Shown here piece after piece: positions 1 to 11,110 of a stretch of DNA of 26,840 nucleotides. Source of the DNA: Neelides folsomi (Eukaryota > Arthropoda > Collembola > Neelipleona > Neelidae); the NCBI GenBank assembly GCA_034687125.1, contig JAQGBZ010000614.1, positions 1-26,840 of the forward strand, read 5' to 3'. The number at the start of each line of letters is the position of its first letter. Position 1 is the first letter of the stretch. The position numbers were made by a program, and so were the translations under genes. The notes beneath the pieces are model-generated. The model saw nothing but the letters and a program-made list of their open reading frames with translations. It made no database searches and had not been told where the DNA came from.

Positions 1-450
1 GGTTATAGTGAATATCCGGATATAGTGAACGAAAATTACCGGTCCCTTGAAATTCACTACATCCGTACTTCACTGTAATTGCAAGACTGTTAAGCGTTTA
101 GTTGAATTTCCTTATAACTATTAGCAACTAAACTAATCTATAGGAAAATTGATGGACTAAGAATTCAATTATGAATTTATGAATGTACTAATTTGGCTTT
201 ATTGTAAGCTTCGTACTTAATGTTAGCAAATCTGTGGTTTCATATTGACATTGATAAAAAGAGTGAACATTATATTCCTTGCCTTTTATTATACATACAA
301 CAAATTTGTACATGGGGAGAAAGGAGTGAAAGTTTACCTTGCGCCCTTCTCACTTCTCCCAGATAAAAATCTTCAACTCACAATCAAACTCGACCCCATT
401 CTCGTCCTAATTCTATAAACTCTAAATTTTATATTAAATAACGGAAAACA
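1..450. other. Upstream flank of the LRR gene, with an edge inverted repeat
   Basis: No coding region is seen here. Bases 3-30 and about 50-80 form an imperfect inverted repeat built on the words TAGTGAA and TTCACT around a CCGG/CCG centre. This could be the end of a palindromic element cut by the window edge. Around 313-361 a purine-rich stretch (GGGGAGAAAGGAGTGA) faces a pyrimidine-rich one (CCCTTCTCACTTCTCC) and could form a weak hairpin. The stretch probably also holds the promoter and 5' UTR of the downstream gene, but I see no convincing TATA box. Confidence 0.4.
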
Positions 451-2678
451 ATGTCTTTTGACTCTATGGGTCATCCGAGAAAGATAACAGCAGATGAAGA
501 AAAAAATCTACTTAAGGAAATTGTAAGATCCAATTCAATAAAACTATTCAATTTTCTCAAGAATATTATTTATTTTATTTTCTCAATTTTCTAATTTCTC
601 AATCGCACTTCTCAATGTATACCTACACAATATACGCAGATCATTAAATCTTCAATCCAATCCTTATAACTTATATTTGGATAGAAAATTATCAATTTTA
701 GATTCAAAGGCTAAACGATATAATAAAATATAGATTAATTAATCATTGAAATTGAAATCAATATTTTATTTATTACTATATTTTGCAAATAAAATTTAAT
801 TGCTAAATTGTTGATTTAATTCGATAAATTGATATGTAATATTAATACAAATATTCATTTCAGCTCGTATGGGAAAACCAAGAGGAAAGGCTGACGTTTA
901 AAAATTTGGATTCAATTAAAGAATTCACAAGAGCATTCGGCAATTCTCTAACCAAAATTCCAACTCATCGTTTTTCCCTTGAAAATCTCCCATGTGGACA
1001 GCGGTCGACTGAGATGCAAAATTTCCTCGCCATCTTCGGCCCCAAAATGACTTCCGTCCGATTGAAATTCTCCAATTTGCTCCCTGGCCGTCGAAACCGC
1101 GTCGACGATCTCAATGGCCTTCTCAGCGTCTTCGCTCTAACCCTCACTGAACTCGAAATCCGATTCTCGAAAGAAGTCGTTAAATTCTGTGAAAATTATT
1201 ATCCAATTGTCATGGCCCAAGTTCCCAAACTCTCCTGTCTGAAACGTCTGTCGCTCTGGACGATTGTGGGAAGTTCGGAAAGATCAAATCTTGGCCGGGA
1301 TTTTTTATCCCAAATATTCAAAGCTTCGCCGAATCTCGAAAATCTCCAATTGCACGTTTACGAAAAAGAAATCACACTTTGTTTGGAAACTCTCAGTTCG
1401 ACTGAATTCGAGGGGTCTGACGACAAGGGGCTTGTGGAGAAAATAAAGTTCCTCCATCTGTCCGATGCAAACGAAGAACATTTGATTCGATTAATTGAAT
1501 TTACTCGGAGGGGAATGGTTTTGGAATCGCTCGTGATTGAGAATTTGCCTGGGCCGGGCGGCGGTCGACGACTCCTCGATGTCGTCAATCTCCAGAAGGA
1601 AAGTTTAAAAACTTTGAGAGTCGATCAAAGAGGGGATTTGTTCAGATTTGAACAAAATGTCAATCCGTCGCTTCCTTCAATGAAGAAACTTCGCCATTTG
1701 AGGCTTAAAATTGGCGGGACGATTACTTATGGCCGCTTTTGCTTTTCTAGACAATTCCCCAATTTGAAGTCTTTGGACCTTTGCCCTGAAGAGGAAGTTG
1801 CTGTGGGATTGGGATATGTCCACAGTGGAGGGGAAGTTTTGCCCAATTTGGATAAAATTTGGTCGGAAGAAATTCTTTGTGAAAATGTCAACTCGGATCC
1901 TTGCAATTCGCTCAAAAGGATTTCCATTTATGGGGAAGTTGCAAGGAAGGGAAATCTTCTTCAACGTTTGAACAAGTTTTTTCCAAATGTGAAGGTAATA
2001 AATGTAAATAATATACTTCATATTTAATATTTGATAATTAATAAATTTTATTCTACAAGGGTTATAATTATAATCTTAAATAGGAATTGTTAGTAACAAT
2101 AAAAAATCAAGAAGAAGCGTCGATTATTGAAAGTGTAATTTGGAATACTTGGTCTGATCTTGAAGTGATTGAAATTACTGCACTAAATCCATTGGATGAT
2201 TTCGACACCTTCGTCAGTGGAATTTGTCAACAGAAAAGTATGTTTAATTAAATAAATACATTACAATTCAAATCAATTTTTATTTATAATTTTATATTGA
2301 AATTGAATATTACTTGCAATTAGAAAGATTCGTATTATTAAATTAATTAAAAAGCGTGTCAGATTTATTTACGATAATAATATTAATCAATTATCCATTG
2401 TATTGTTGACTTATTATAGGCGTTAGGAAATTGTGTGTGCGTCGAGGAAGTTGTTGGTCATGTGATTCCACACGGGGGCTTTTAAGCGACTCAACTGCCA
2501 CGGGTGTGTTGGCCCAAATGGAAAGCTTGCGTGAGGTGGAAATCGATTGTCACAAGGTTTGATCTTCATCTCGACCGTTATCAAATTGCTAATCCGCATT
2601 TATTCCTTATTGCAGTTCTCTGAGAAAGCGATCGGGACGATGAGGAAACCAAAACTCACTCTCAGACTCATCAACTAA
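451..2678 (+). CDS. Leucine-rich-repeat protein, F-box/LRR (FBXL)-like, without a visible F-box
   Basis: Five exons join in frame: 451-522, 864-1994, 2084-2237, 2420-2556 and 2616-2678 (1557 nt, 518 aa). All introns are GT-AG. The ATG at 451 has A at -3 and an in-frame TAA just upstream (439-441), so it is the first usable start in its exon. The middle and C-terminal parts show irregular leucine-rich repeats such as LRHLRLKIGG, FPNLKSLDLCP and MESLREVEIDC, spaced as in FBXL-type proteins, which usually recruit substrates to SCF ubiquitin ligases. The N-terminus (ITADEEKNLLKEILVWENQE) is not a recognisable F-box; an F-box exon may lie outside the window or be lost. The exons are clearly richer in GC than the introns, which supports coding. 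The exact substrate and role are unknown. Confidence is high that this is a real spliced gene, moderate for the family name. Confidence 0.8.
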
Positions 2679-3596
2679 AATACATCTTTACACCAATAAC
2701 ATTTCGTTAACCGCCATTCTTCTTTCATTCTTCAAAATTATTAAATTATAATCATTTTATTTATTTCATTTGACCAGAAACACAAGAATTAATGATGTTA
2801 TGCCCAAAACACATTTTCAGAGTTTAGTTTTATTAACGTTGATTTATTATTTTGGCAAAATATTTACAGTGGCTTTATTTGAAATATTTATTTAATTATT
2901 TAAATTTTATGGTAAGTTAATTATGTTTTATTTATATGTTGTACTTTATTTTTAAACTTGAATATATTATTAGCTCTCGTATGTATTAAGTATGTAGGGG
3001 AACTTTTCAATAGTTGTAAATAAACAAAAGTATGATATAGTTAGTATTTTAAATATAATGGAAAAAGTTTATGGAATATCTTGATACTTTAAATGTAAAT
3101 TAATTGTCAATGTAAAATATTAAATAAACAACGATGCACTCACATTGTGAGCCAATTTCACGTTTAACATATAAGCATGAACATTCATCCCATAAGAGAA
3201 TTTCATTTGATAATTTTAATTTTTCCAAATGTAAAAAATTAGATGAAATATATGTAATTATTATTCATAAAAACGCAATTGGGTGAGCTATATTATTTAC
3301 CAAGTACCATTTGGTTCGTTCCGTTCTAATCTTTTTTCTATTTGATTCTGAAGTCTCGTTCTAATGAAGCTCCTAAATGCTACAAAAGTCGTTTCATTAA
3401 GCATAAAAAATTTAAAAATACCTAACTAAATGTTGTAAATGAAACTAGGTTCATCCGGAAAATCAGCTCCATTATTAAGGAGTATTGGCAGCATGCTACA
3501 AGAATAATTTTGCCATGAGTTATAAAATTTTAGCTTCATTGTTCGTATCATTGAAAGTTATTATTTAAAATTCATTAAATATTCTTATATTTACAG
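2679..3596. other. AT-rich intergenic stretch
   Basis: This is the 3' flank of the LRR gene followed by AT-rich DNA with no convincing exon. A short open stretch at about 3450-3508 reads GSSGKSAPLLRSIGSMLQ and resembles a P-loop fragment, but it is too short to assign. A small palindrome (CTCACATTGTGAG) sits near 3138. AATAAA-like signals occur near 3018 and 3121. Confidence 0.4.
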
Positions 3597-3716
3597 GTTG
3601 CTGACTTTGTAACGGCTATGTATACGTTGGGAGTTTCATGTCGAGATCAAGTATATGTCGTAATGAGGATAAATAACATTGCTGATTTTATTGGGCCTTT
3701 ACTCAGATCAGGGGAA
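3597..3716 (+). pseudogene. Orphan exon of an acyl-CoA synthetase / luciferase-like (ANL) enzyme
   Basis: A 120-nt open segment lies between a good acceptor (TATTTACAG, ending 3596) and a good donor (GTATGTGAG, from 3717). It encodes 40 residues in phase 0. They include TLGVSCRDQVYVVM and end DFIGPLLRSGE. This matches the N-terminal ANL-superfamily pattern, in which LGV-x-x-GD-x-V is followed about 20 residues later by (A/L)L(R/K)(A/S)GG. I found no other ANL exons before or after it; the P-loop-like SSGTTG motif and the C-terminal domain are absent from the window. It is best read as a duplicated or relic exon. The family match is from memory of the pattern and covers only 40 residues, so confidence is limited. 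Confidence 0.45.
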
Positions 3717-4630
3717 GTATGTGAGCTGTCCAGCACACATACTTCTTTGCTGGAGTGATTATGGATTTATTCATCCAAGGAGAATACTGACATGAGTGAA
3801 TAAAGTCGATGTTCAAAGTAGTCCGATCGAACTGAACTTTATTGAACAAAATCCGTCGTTTATATACTACTTCTTATGCAATTAACTTAATTAGTCTGAA
3901 TTAATATTGGGATATGCTATTCTAAATGGAGTACTATCATATGAATTTGAGATGGTTTATACTTTATCTAATTTGTTCATTATAGGATATAAACCTGTTT
4001 TAATACAGTATTATACCTACATACGTTTGTTTTTAAGAGTAGACAAAATTATCTACTCGACTCGTTATATATCAAAATTATATAAAACTCACTCACTTAG
4101 ACGTTATTATGAAAATAATAAGTTATGTGCCTGTAATCCAAGATCCAACTACCTAATCATTTAATGTTTCATATTAATACATTGATTTTATATTACCTTA
4201 TTGAGTCAGCTGTAAAAAGTTAACCTATATAGATAACACACAATGTTTAATGGTAACATTCGATACAATGTCTGTCAGTTGAAGATTAAATTCATTCATA
4301 TCATTCATTCAGTAGTTTTCAGTCTCCACATTACACAAACAGTATAGTTATTATAACCGTTTATATGAATATCTCTAATAGATAATTTTTTATTATTCAT
4401 AATTAATAAAAGTAAGTTTAAAAGTTTATAATAAATATTTAGGTTTAAAAGAATTCAAATCATGGATTTAATTTAAATGTTTTAAAAGAATAGTTATATT
4501 TTTATATGATTTACCTAGTTTACGAAGTATATAAACATGGATCCTCCCATTATTAAAAATGAAAGTGTTAAATGTTTAAACTTTAATTCAGATATTGTGA
4601 TGAAAATGTTAAAAATATTTATGCTATTAA
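3717..4630. other. Intergenic stretch with a possible small LTR-like insertion
   Basis: Bases 3720-3815 begin TG, end CA and are flanked on both sides by AAGTA (3715-3719 and 3816-3820), which is the look of a very small solo LTR with a 5-bp target duplication. Read on the - strand, 3720-3870 also shows TATATAAA followed by AATAAA, an LTR-like order. The remainder to 4630 is AT-rich, and I see no gene in it. Confidence 0.3.
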
Positions 4631-4813
4631 ATGTCTGATATTTTTAAGGATAAAATGAATAAAGTACTTAATAGAAGATTTCCCATATTGAAATGGCTTC
4701 CAAATTACATTTTGTCAAATTTGAGTCCAGATACGATTGCTGGCTTGACCGTAGGTCTAATGGTTGTTCCACAATCAGTAGCATTTGCTGCTATTGCTGG
4801 ACTAGGCCCTGAG
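4631..4813 (+). pseudogene. Orphan first exon of an SLC26A11-like sulfate/anion transporter
   Basis: A 61-codon segment runs from ATG 4631 to a donor GTAATG at 4814. It contains RRFPILKWLPNY, then PDTIAGLTVGLMVVPQSVAF and AAIAGLGPE. This is the start of the sulfate-permease (SulP/SLC26) transmembrane domain, closest to the SLC26A11 branch. In relatives, YGLYSAFMG follows directly after this PP(Q/E) position. No exon with that continuation is found downstream; the next coding sequence is the complete ABCD4-like gene on the same strand. An in-frame TAA sits just before the ATG (4628-4630). An upstream ATG at 4537 opens a reading frame one base out of register. The exon is therefore probably a relic or partial duplicate. 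It is well conserved, so the event may be recent. Confidence 0.65.
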
Positions 4814-5025
4814 GTAATGACATTACAACACTTTCTAATATTTTATATTTAATTTAAATGCACTTATATTTTTGTTTTTTCATAAACTTTTAAAGATAAA
4901 TATAACAATATCCTTGTAAATGATTATAATTATGTTATATAACCAGTAATAATAACTATAAAGCTTCTTAAATTGTAATACTTATTATTCATTAATTATT
5001 TGGATTTTGAATATAATTTATTATA

Positions 5026-8000
5026 ATGAAAGCAATGGACGAATTAACAATGGTTACAAGTGAAAGGGAAAAAAATAACACATCAGTAAAAATGGAAAGT
5101 TTCGGTTTTAATATTCGACTTTGTCATAGATTTTATTTAATACATAAAATTATCTTCAGAAAAATCATTTCATTTTCAACAATTCTTTATCTTTGTCTCA
5201 TGGCTACTTGTGTCCTTGGTAAACATAATAAAAAACTTACTCTCATATTATATACATATAGCATAGTTATACTACAATATAAGATATTTCTTTTATTTCC
5301 AGAAGAATATTTAGTTTATTATATGGGGTTAATCCCTAGTAAATATTTCGCCGTTTTACCAGCAAAAGACAAAGATGGATTTTATAAAGTTACAAGAAAC
5401 TGTCTACTGTTAATCCTTGCAGTAGCTTCGGTTTGTAATTTTATTATAATTATAATACATATTTCATTAATAATAATAATAGAATAATAATTAATCAAGA
5501 GTATTTGACATTCCGAGTAAAATAAAAAAAATATTTTATTTAACAGATCAAAAGTATTAAAATTTTAATGGCCAACAATCTAACTGTCGAATGGAGAAAA
5601 TTGATTTCTAATGAACTTCATAAATATTATTTTTCAAATTCTCAATATTATCATCTCAATGTGTTTTCAAAATCAATTGATAATCCGTAAATACATATAT
5701 AAAATTGCGATATCTGTATTTATTATAGTGATTATGATTAATTATTATAAAAAATAGTTACACATTCAAATATTATTAACATTATTGAGAATTTTAGAGA
5801 TCAGAGAATTACAAAAGAAGTGGAAGAATTTACTTCCGTGTACGGGGACGTTCTGCCAAAAATTCTGATAGCTCCTTTTGTCATTGGATACTATACATAT
5901 AAAAATTACACCATGTAATTTATTTTATTTCTTAATATATAAATATTTTTTGCTTAATAATAACTTATAATTAAAAAAAGATAATGTGACAATTTTTGGC
6001 TGAGATTTGGAGTCTGCAAAACCATGGTTTTTCCATGGGTTACCATGGTTCTGTATTCTTATATGTTGGGTGAGGTTAGGTTAGGTTAGATGGTGCAACA
6101 CATCAATCATATACAAATACATTGTGCATCGTTTTGAACCATGGAAGAACCATGGAAAAACAGAGACTCCAAAGGTTAGCCCAAATTTTACTACTAGAAC
6201 TGGATGGTATGGAACACTTGGAATATATGGTTTCTTTATCATAACAAGCATTTTTAATCATTTCCTTATGTCACCAATTGTTAAAATGTCAGTCAAGGTA
6301 AATGCACGTGATGGAGACTACAGGTGAGATCTAATATTTTAATTAAAGATATCTGTAATTAATCTTCAATAATTATAAATCAATTTAAATATTCGAGTAA
6401 GTTAATATTATGCCTTTGCAAATTATGTAAATATACTGTCAATTTTAGATTTATTCATTCTATTGTTCGTACTAATGCTGAAAGCATTGCTTTCCAAGAT
6501 GCATCCCAGAATCTTTTCAAAGGAGTTCACAATTCACTCCAAATTGTAACAAAAACCCAACGAAAATTATATTTAAGACATTTCTTTCTCAATTTGCTTA
6601 TTTACATTAATTTGTCAATTGGAGCAGTTTTTTCTTTTATTCTCATTGCAATTCCAATTTTTAACGGAACTTATGATGATGTGAATTTAGTTGTTCTAAT
6701 TAGCGAGGTTTGTTAATTTATTTAATTTGTTTCATAGTTTTAATATATCTTTTAACTTTTAATGATTATGGATATATTTAATATACGAGTACCTAGTAAT
6801 TTATTATTAGTTAAACATGCAATTTAATATAATACATATGTTTTATCTTTATAGTATATATTTCAAGCATCGTATTTAATAAAGTCATTTTCTATCATTG
6901 TTAACGTTTTATTAACAATGACAAGAATTGCTGGAGTTGCTCATAGGATTTCCCAACTATTGGAAACAATGAAAGTGAAAAGGCCAAACGAAGATAAAAA
7001 TCAAAGCAATTTGAATGTGTTGAGAAATGAAAATAGAGATAGCGGAAAACCTGCATGGATATTTACTAATGTTTCTTATACAAATCCACAAGCCAATCAC
7101 TATTTAGTCAAAAGTATGAAAATCAATCAATTTACCAAATATTTAAAAATATTTTTTTTGAAATATATCTGTACCTAAAATAATTAAATATGCATAATTA
7201 AAATTTTATAATTTTGAAATACCCATATGTAATATTTTCAGATTTATTTTTAATTATTAATTTGGGGGAACCAATACTTATCATGGGACCAAGTTCAGCC
7301 GGAAAAACGTCGTTTTTGCGAGTTTTGCGCGGGTTGTGGGAATTTGAAGGAAACGTTGAATGTTTTTTGCCACCTGGACCAGAAGGTGTTTATTATTTAC
7401 CTCAAATTCCAGTGTTGACTAATGGGACATTAAGAGAACAAGTATGTACATATATTAAATAATAATATTCATTTTATCAAAAATAATTAATTTGTGTATA
7501 AACCCTAAACTTAATGTTAGTACTGATATAAGCAGCACACACGTAATAAAAATTAATCATTGGTTTTTAACAGATTGCTTTTCCAAGCGAAGTTAAAAAC
7601 TCAAGTTTGGTCGAAGATGATAAAATAAGGAAATATATCAAATTACTGGGCCTTGAACATATTGTTAAACGATTTGGAGGATTAGACACGTTTGCGTCAT
7701 TCCAAATGTTCGATAAATTGATCAAATCATTTACAGTTTTATTAAACCATTTAAATTTATTAAAATGGGTTGATGGTTTAAATTAAATTTAAAAATAGGT
7801 ACGGGAGTTTATCTCCAGGCGAAGCCCAAAGAATTGCCTTTTTGAGACTTTTTTATCACCATCCACTTGTGGGAGTTTTGGACGAAGCTACAAGTGCAAT
7901 TCCTGAACAAATGGAATCGATCATTTATGAAGAAATTTCAAACCTCCAAATCACGACCATTTCTGTTGGCCATCGATCCACTTTGAGAAAGTTTCATAAA

Positions 8001-8057
8001 AGGTTGATCAAATTTGATCATTTAGAACGCGGCATTATGGAAATTGTTGACATTTAA
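5026..8057 (+). CDS. ABCD4: ABCD4-like ABC half-transporter (lysosomal cobalamin transporter family)
   Basis: Ten exons join in phase: 5026-5218, 5303-5430, 5547-5686, 5798-5914, 6198-6323, 6449-6707, 6855-7113, 7242-7441, 7574-7707 and 7799-8057. They give 604 aa, close to the roughly 606 aa of vertebrate ABCD4. The membrane domain carries ABCD4 hallmarks: YYMGLIPSKY (res ~70-80), then a WRKLI...IDNPDQRIT segment and the EAA-like NAESIAF (~245). The nucleotide-binding domain has Walker A GPSSAGKTS (423-431), a family-typical signature LSPGE (523-527) in place of LSGGQ, Walker B VGVLDEATSA (543-552) and H-loop SVGHRS (574-579). The first intron (84 nt) is a multiple of three with no stop, but removing it restores the family spacing. 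The donor at 7708 (GTTCGA) is weak; I chose it because it restores phase and length. ABCD4 moves vitamin B12 out of lysosomes together with LMBD1; that role is known for the family and inferred here. Confidence 0.92.
5993..6188. mobile_element. MITE-like palindromic element in an ABCD4 intron
   Basis: The left arm (about 5995-6051) and right arm (about 6136-6186) are inverted copies of about 50 bases. Both contain TTTGGAGTCT, TTTTTCCATGG and a terminal CCATGGTTC. The centre carries a TTAGG-type array at 6072-6090 and a further weak pairing (GATGGTGCAAC with TTGTGCATC). The element fills most of the intron between the exons ending 5914 and starting 6198, and stops about ten bases before the acceptor. 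I see no clear target-site duplication and no coding capacity, so a non-autonomous DNA transposon relic is the simplest reading. Confidence 0.6.
6072..6090. repeat. Short telomere-type (TTAGG) repeat
   Basis: AGGTT occurs about three and a half times in a row. TTAGG is the common arthropod telomere unit. The array sits in the loop of the palindromic intronic element and is too short to be a telomere. Confidence 0.55.
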
Positions 8058-9293
8058 CTTGTGCATTCATTTTTAAACGGTGTAAATAATTATTCAATTT
8101 TATATAAAATTAAATCTTCATCAAATCCTAATATAGTAATAATTATATTTTAAATATTTTAATCAAATATCCCATTGCCCATTGTGTATTCTTTACATTA
8201 CAATATATAGTTACAATACAATACATTTGAATACACATTATGGTATACACAAAAGCTTAAAAAATAACAATAATCTTAAATGACTTATTTTACCTACTGT
8301 GTTAATTACTTAAATGAGAGCTATGACTTATATTTATTATTGCTTTGCTGATTGGTGCTTTATTATTATTTATTCTTCATCGGATTTTCAAGTCAATAAA
8401 CGTAAGATTGACTAACAATGGCAATAATTTTGATGATAATCTTTACCATTATTGTATTATCACTTACTTAAAGTTAACAGTTCTACTAATCGATTTTACA
8501 ATCATTCAACTTATTTAAATTTAGAACTTTCAAAGTGAATTTAGCATACTATTATTTATCATTTATCATGTTGTGAATGTTATGTGTTAGGTTATATCCC
8601 TACCTATATTACTTTATGTAAAATACTTAAAATATTAGCTAAAAATAAAATTTTACTATAAAAGATTCGGAATTTGCATTTTAGTTACATAAACTCACAT
8701 TACATCTTATACTTGGCTTGTGTGTTACTTTAACGAAAATAATAAGTACAGACAAAATAAAGAATTTATTCAAACTTTATTTGATATAGAAATTGTATTC
8801 GTGAGAAAAGGTAAATCAAATCATATTCAATGTTTAAAATAAACTCCTTCGATTGTAATCAAACGGGAATGAATTGGAGAAGGAAAGTTTATTTTGGTCT
8901 CTTACAAATAAGATTTGAGAAGTTTACAATCAGATCATTTATGAACGAGTTCATTCATTTTTTCATAAAAGGTTAATAAATCTATTTCGGGTGAAATGAA
9001 TCAAATGAATGAGGCTCAAACGTTAAGGTTTATTCCTGTCCTTCCATTTCCATATTCAGACCTTTTCCATTTCCCACTTCTTCATTCAATCTTTCTCCTT
9101 TCATTCAACCAAATTTCCATCAATCGAAGTCTCTGACGAAATAAATTGATTCTTATCCACCTTTTCTATTTCCATCCACCCAATATCGGATAAATAGAAC
9201 AAACTCACCCGGGTTTTCGTCATTTCACTCTGGAAATCACTCGAGTTAACTCAGAACTCAAATCAAAAATTTTTCTACCTACATTTATTAAAC
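8058..9293. other. Intergenic stretch between the ABCD4-like and EB-type genes
   Basis: No exon is seen. The part up to about 8800 is very AT-rich. From about 9035 to 9185 there is a pyrimidine-rich tract with repeats of CCATTTCC, CTTCATTCA and CTTTCTCC. It is followed by a TATA-like GATAAATAG at 9189-9197 about 100 bases before the start codon of the next gene, so the last 250 bases probably hold that gene's promoter and 5' UTR. Confidence 0.4.
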
Positions 9294-10720
9294 ATGGTAA
9301 GTTTACTTATTTTACTTTAAACTCAAAGTAACATTACCTGTGTATTTATATATACGATATTTTAGTGTCTTAAATTAAATTAAATTTATAATTAAAATTA
9401 AATTGATTTTTTTGATTTCAGACTGGCGAAATTAAAATTTCTGCTGTGATCTTCATCTTGTGCCTCACATTAATCCAAGGAAGGGAATTTGGCGATTCCT
9501 GCAGAGCAAATTTGGATTGCCCATCGGACAAATACCTTTACTGCCGCGGAGCTTCAATTTCCTCCCGTGGGAAATGTTTCTGCTTACCTGGGATGGTCTG
9601 GGACGGAGAACAATGTCTTTCAACACCAAGCACTTCATGTCTCAAGAACCCATCCTGTGCAGCCGATTCCTCCTGCATAAACGGTGTATGCGAATGCGAC
9701 GCAGGATTTATCATGTCTTATTCGCCATATCCACTACCAAGACGGACATGCTTCGCGTCTTTTAACACCGTCTGCTATTTTGAAAACGTCACTTCGACCT
9801 GCGATTCCCTCCGAGGTCTCCGCTGCTCCACGACCGGAGAAATCATTGAACGATGCGAATGCGAAGATTTCAAAGTTTGGTCCCCGACTAGACAAAAATG
9901 CGTCCACGTAGTTGGGAGCAATTGCTTAAGGAAGGACGATTCATGTACAGAAAATGCAGTTTGTTCCAACAACCGATGCATGTGCCAAGAAGGATACACA
10001 CCGACAAAAGACATGATCTGTTTGGGCACAGTTGGAACACCATGCAATTCCTCGGCGCAGCATTTAGGCTGCAATAAGGAATCCGGGCTGGTTTGCTCAA
10101 GTGCGGGAATTAAAATAAATTCAAATGATCTTCCCTTGCCGGTTGTCAACACTTGGTCGATGATTTCCATCGGGAATAATGAAATTAAAAGGAATGCGAG
10201 CGAAATTGGTGAAAAACCCAAAAGTCCAACTTGCCAATGCCCGGATTCAAGAATGAGATTTCAGAGCGGGAGCTGCCGATGGGAAGTTGGAACTCATTGC
10301 GGTCCAGACACCCGTTGTGTGAAAAACGCTTATTGTAGCCAATTGGGTGTTTGCACTTGTGATGAAAGAAAGTCTGTGGAGGGAGAAGGAAAAATTTGCA
10401 AAGAGCTTGGAGGTTTTGATGGCCCGTGTCATTTCGACTCGGATTGCCCTTGGTTCAATTTGGTGTGTGTGAAAGGGGAGACGGAAAAGTATGGGAAATG
10501 TTCTTGTCCACAAGGGAAAGTTTGGGATAAAAATAATCAAATTTGTAGAGTCCATGTGGGGGAGAATTGTAATTTGGATTTGAATTGTGTGGAAGGAGCG
10601 GAATGTGTACGGGGCACTTGTCAATGCAGTAGGAGATTTGAATTGAAAGATAAAAAATGTGTAAAAAATAGCTCTGAGAAAAAGAAAATGACCATTTTTT
10701 CAATTCTTGAGCGAAAATAA
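9294..10720 (+). CDS. Secreted cysteine-rich protein with eight EB-type modules
   Basis: Two exons: 9294-9296, in which the whole coding part is the ATG, followed by donor GTAAGT; and 9422-10720. The product is 433 aa. Residues 2-21 (TGEIKISAVIFILCLTLIQG) form a signal peptide, followed by the mature start REFGDSC. The rest is eight cysteine modules of two alternating kinds. Long modules begin (D/P)SC or PC-x-(2-8)-C and end C-x-C-x(5-12)-C, for example KCFCLPGMVWDGEQC and KCSCPQGKVWDKNNQIC. Shorter ones follow the pattern NC-x(5-6)-C-x-(3-4)-C-x(4-6)-C-x-C, such as SSCINGVCECDAGF. This is the EB/EGF-like style found in nematode and arthropod extracellular proteins. No transmembrane segment or GPI signal is evident, and the tail is basic. 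An AATAAA at 10829 could end the transcript. The molecular role is unknown; matrix or haemolymph protein is a guess. Confidence 0.85.
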
Positions 10721-11110
10721 TTGGATTTATTTAATTAAGTTTTCAAATGCTTATAAAAATGTGATTTTGAATAACTCAAATATTTTTAAATTTTTTAATA
10801 CGTTTATACTTATTCACTTTTATAATTCAATAAAAAAAACTATTATCAAAATAATTAAATTCGTTTTTCCTTAACTACAATTCACAAGATTTAATGTAAT
10901 CACTTATACATTAATTACATTAAAACGCATACTTCGGAATCATTAATCATAAATTCATTTTATTTTTATTACAATGAATTAATTTAACTATTAATCTGTT
11001 AAAAGTATTAACTAAGATACTTTTTAAAGTTTGTGATTGCTCACATTTTTGTTATAACCATTACATTACTTTTACATTACATTATAAGAATACATTTAAT
11101 TTACAATTCA
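10721..11110. other. AT-rich 3' flank of the EB-type gene
   Basis: A likely polyadenylation signal AATAAA is at 10829-10834. The remainder is simple AT-rich DNA, and I see no gene in it. Confidence 0.5.

Noticed and set aside
3907..4164. 85-codon open frame on the + strand
   Set aside because: Composition is the same as the AT-rich surroundings; no signal peptide, domain or splice context.
5219..5302. Reading the 84-base in-frame stretch as ABCD4 coding sequence
   Set aside because: It starts GTAAAC and ends TTTCCAG; removing it aligns the flanks directly with the ABCD4 GLIPS region.
6124..6197. Extending the ABCD4 exon upstream to an ATG at 6124
   Set aside because: This part is the right arm of the palindromic element; the acceptor at 6196-6197 restores phase and family spacing.
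9775..10221. Open frame of 148 codons on the - strand opposite the EB-type gene
   Set aside because: It lies wholly antisense to a clear cysteine-module gene, has no domain pattern, and is explained by codon bias of the sense strand.
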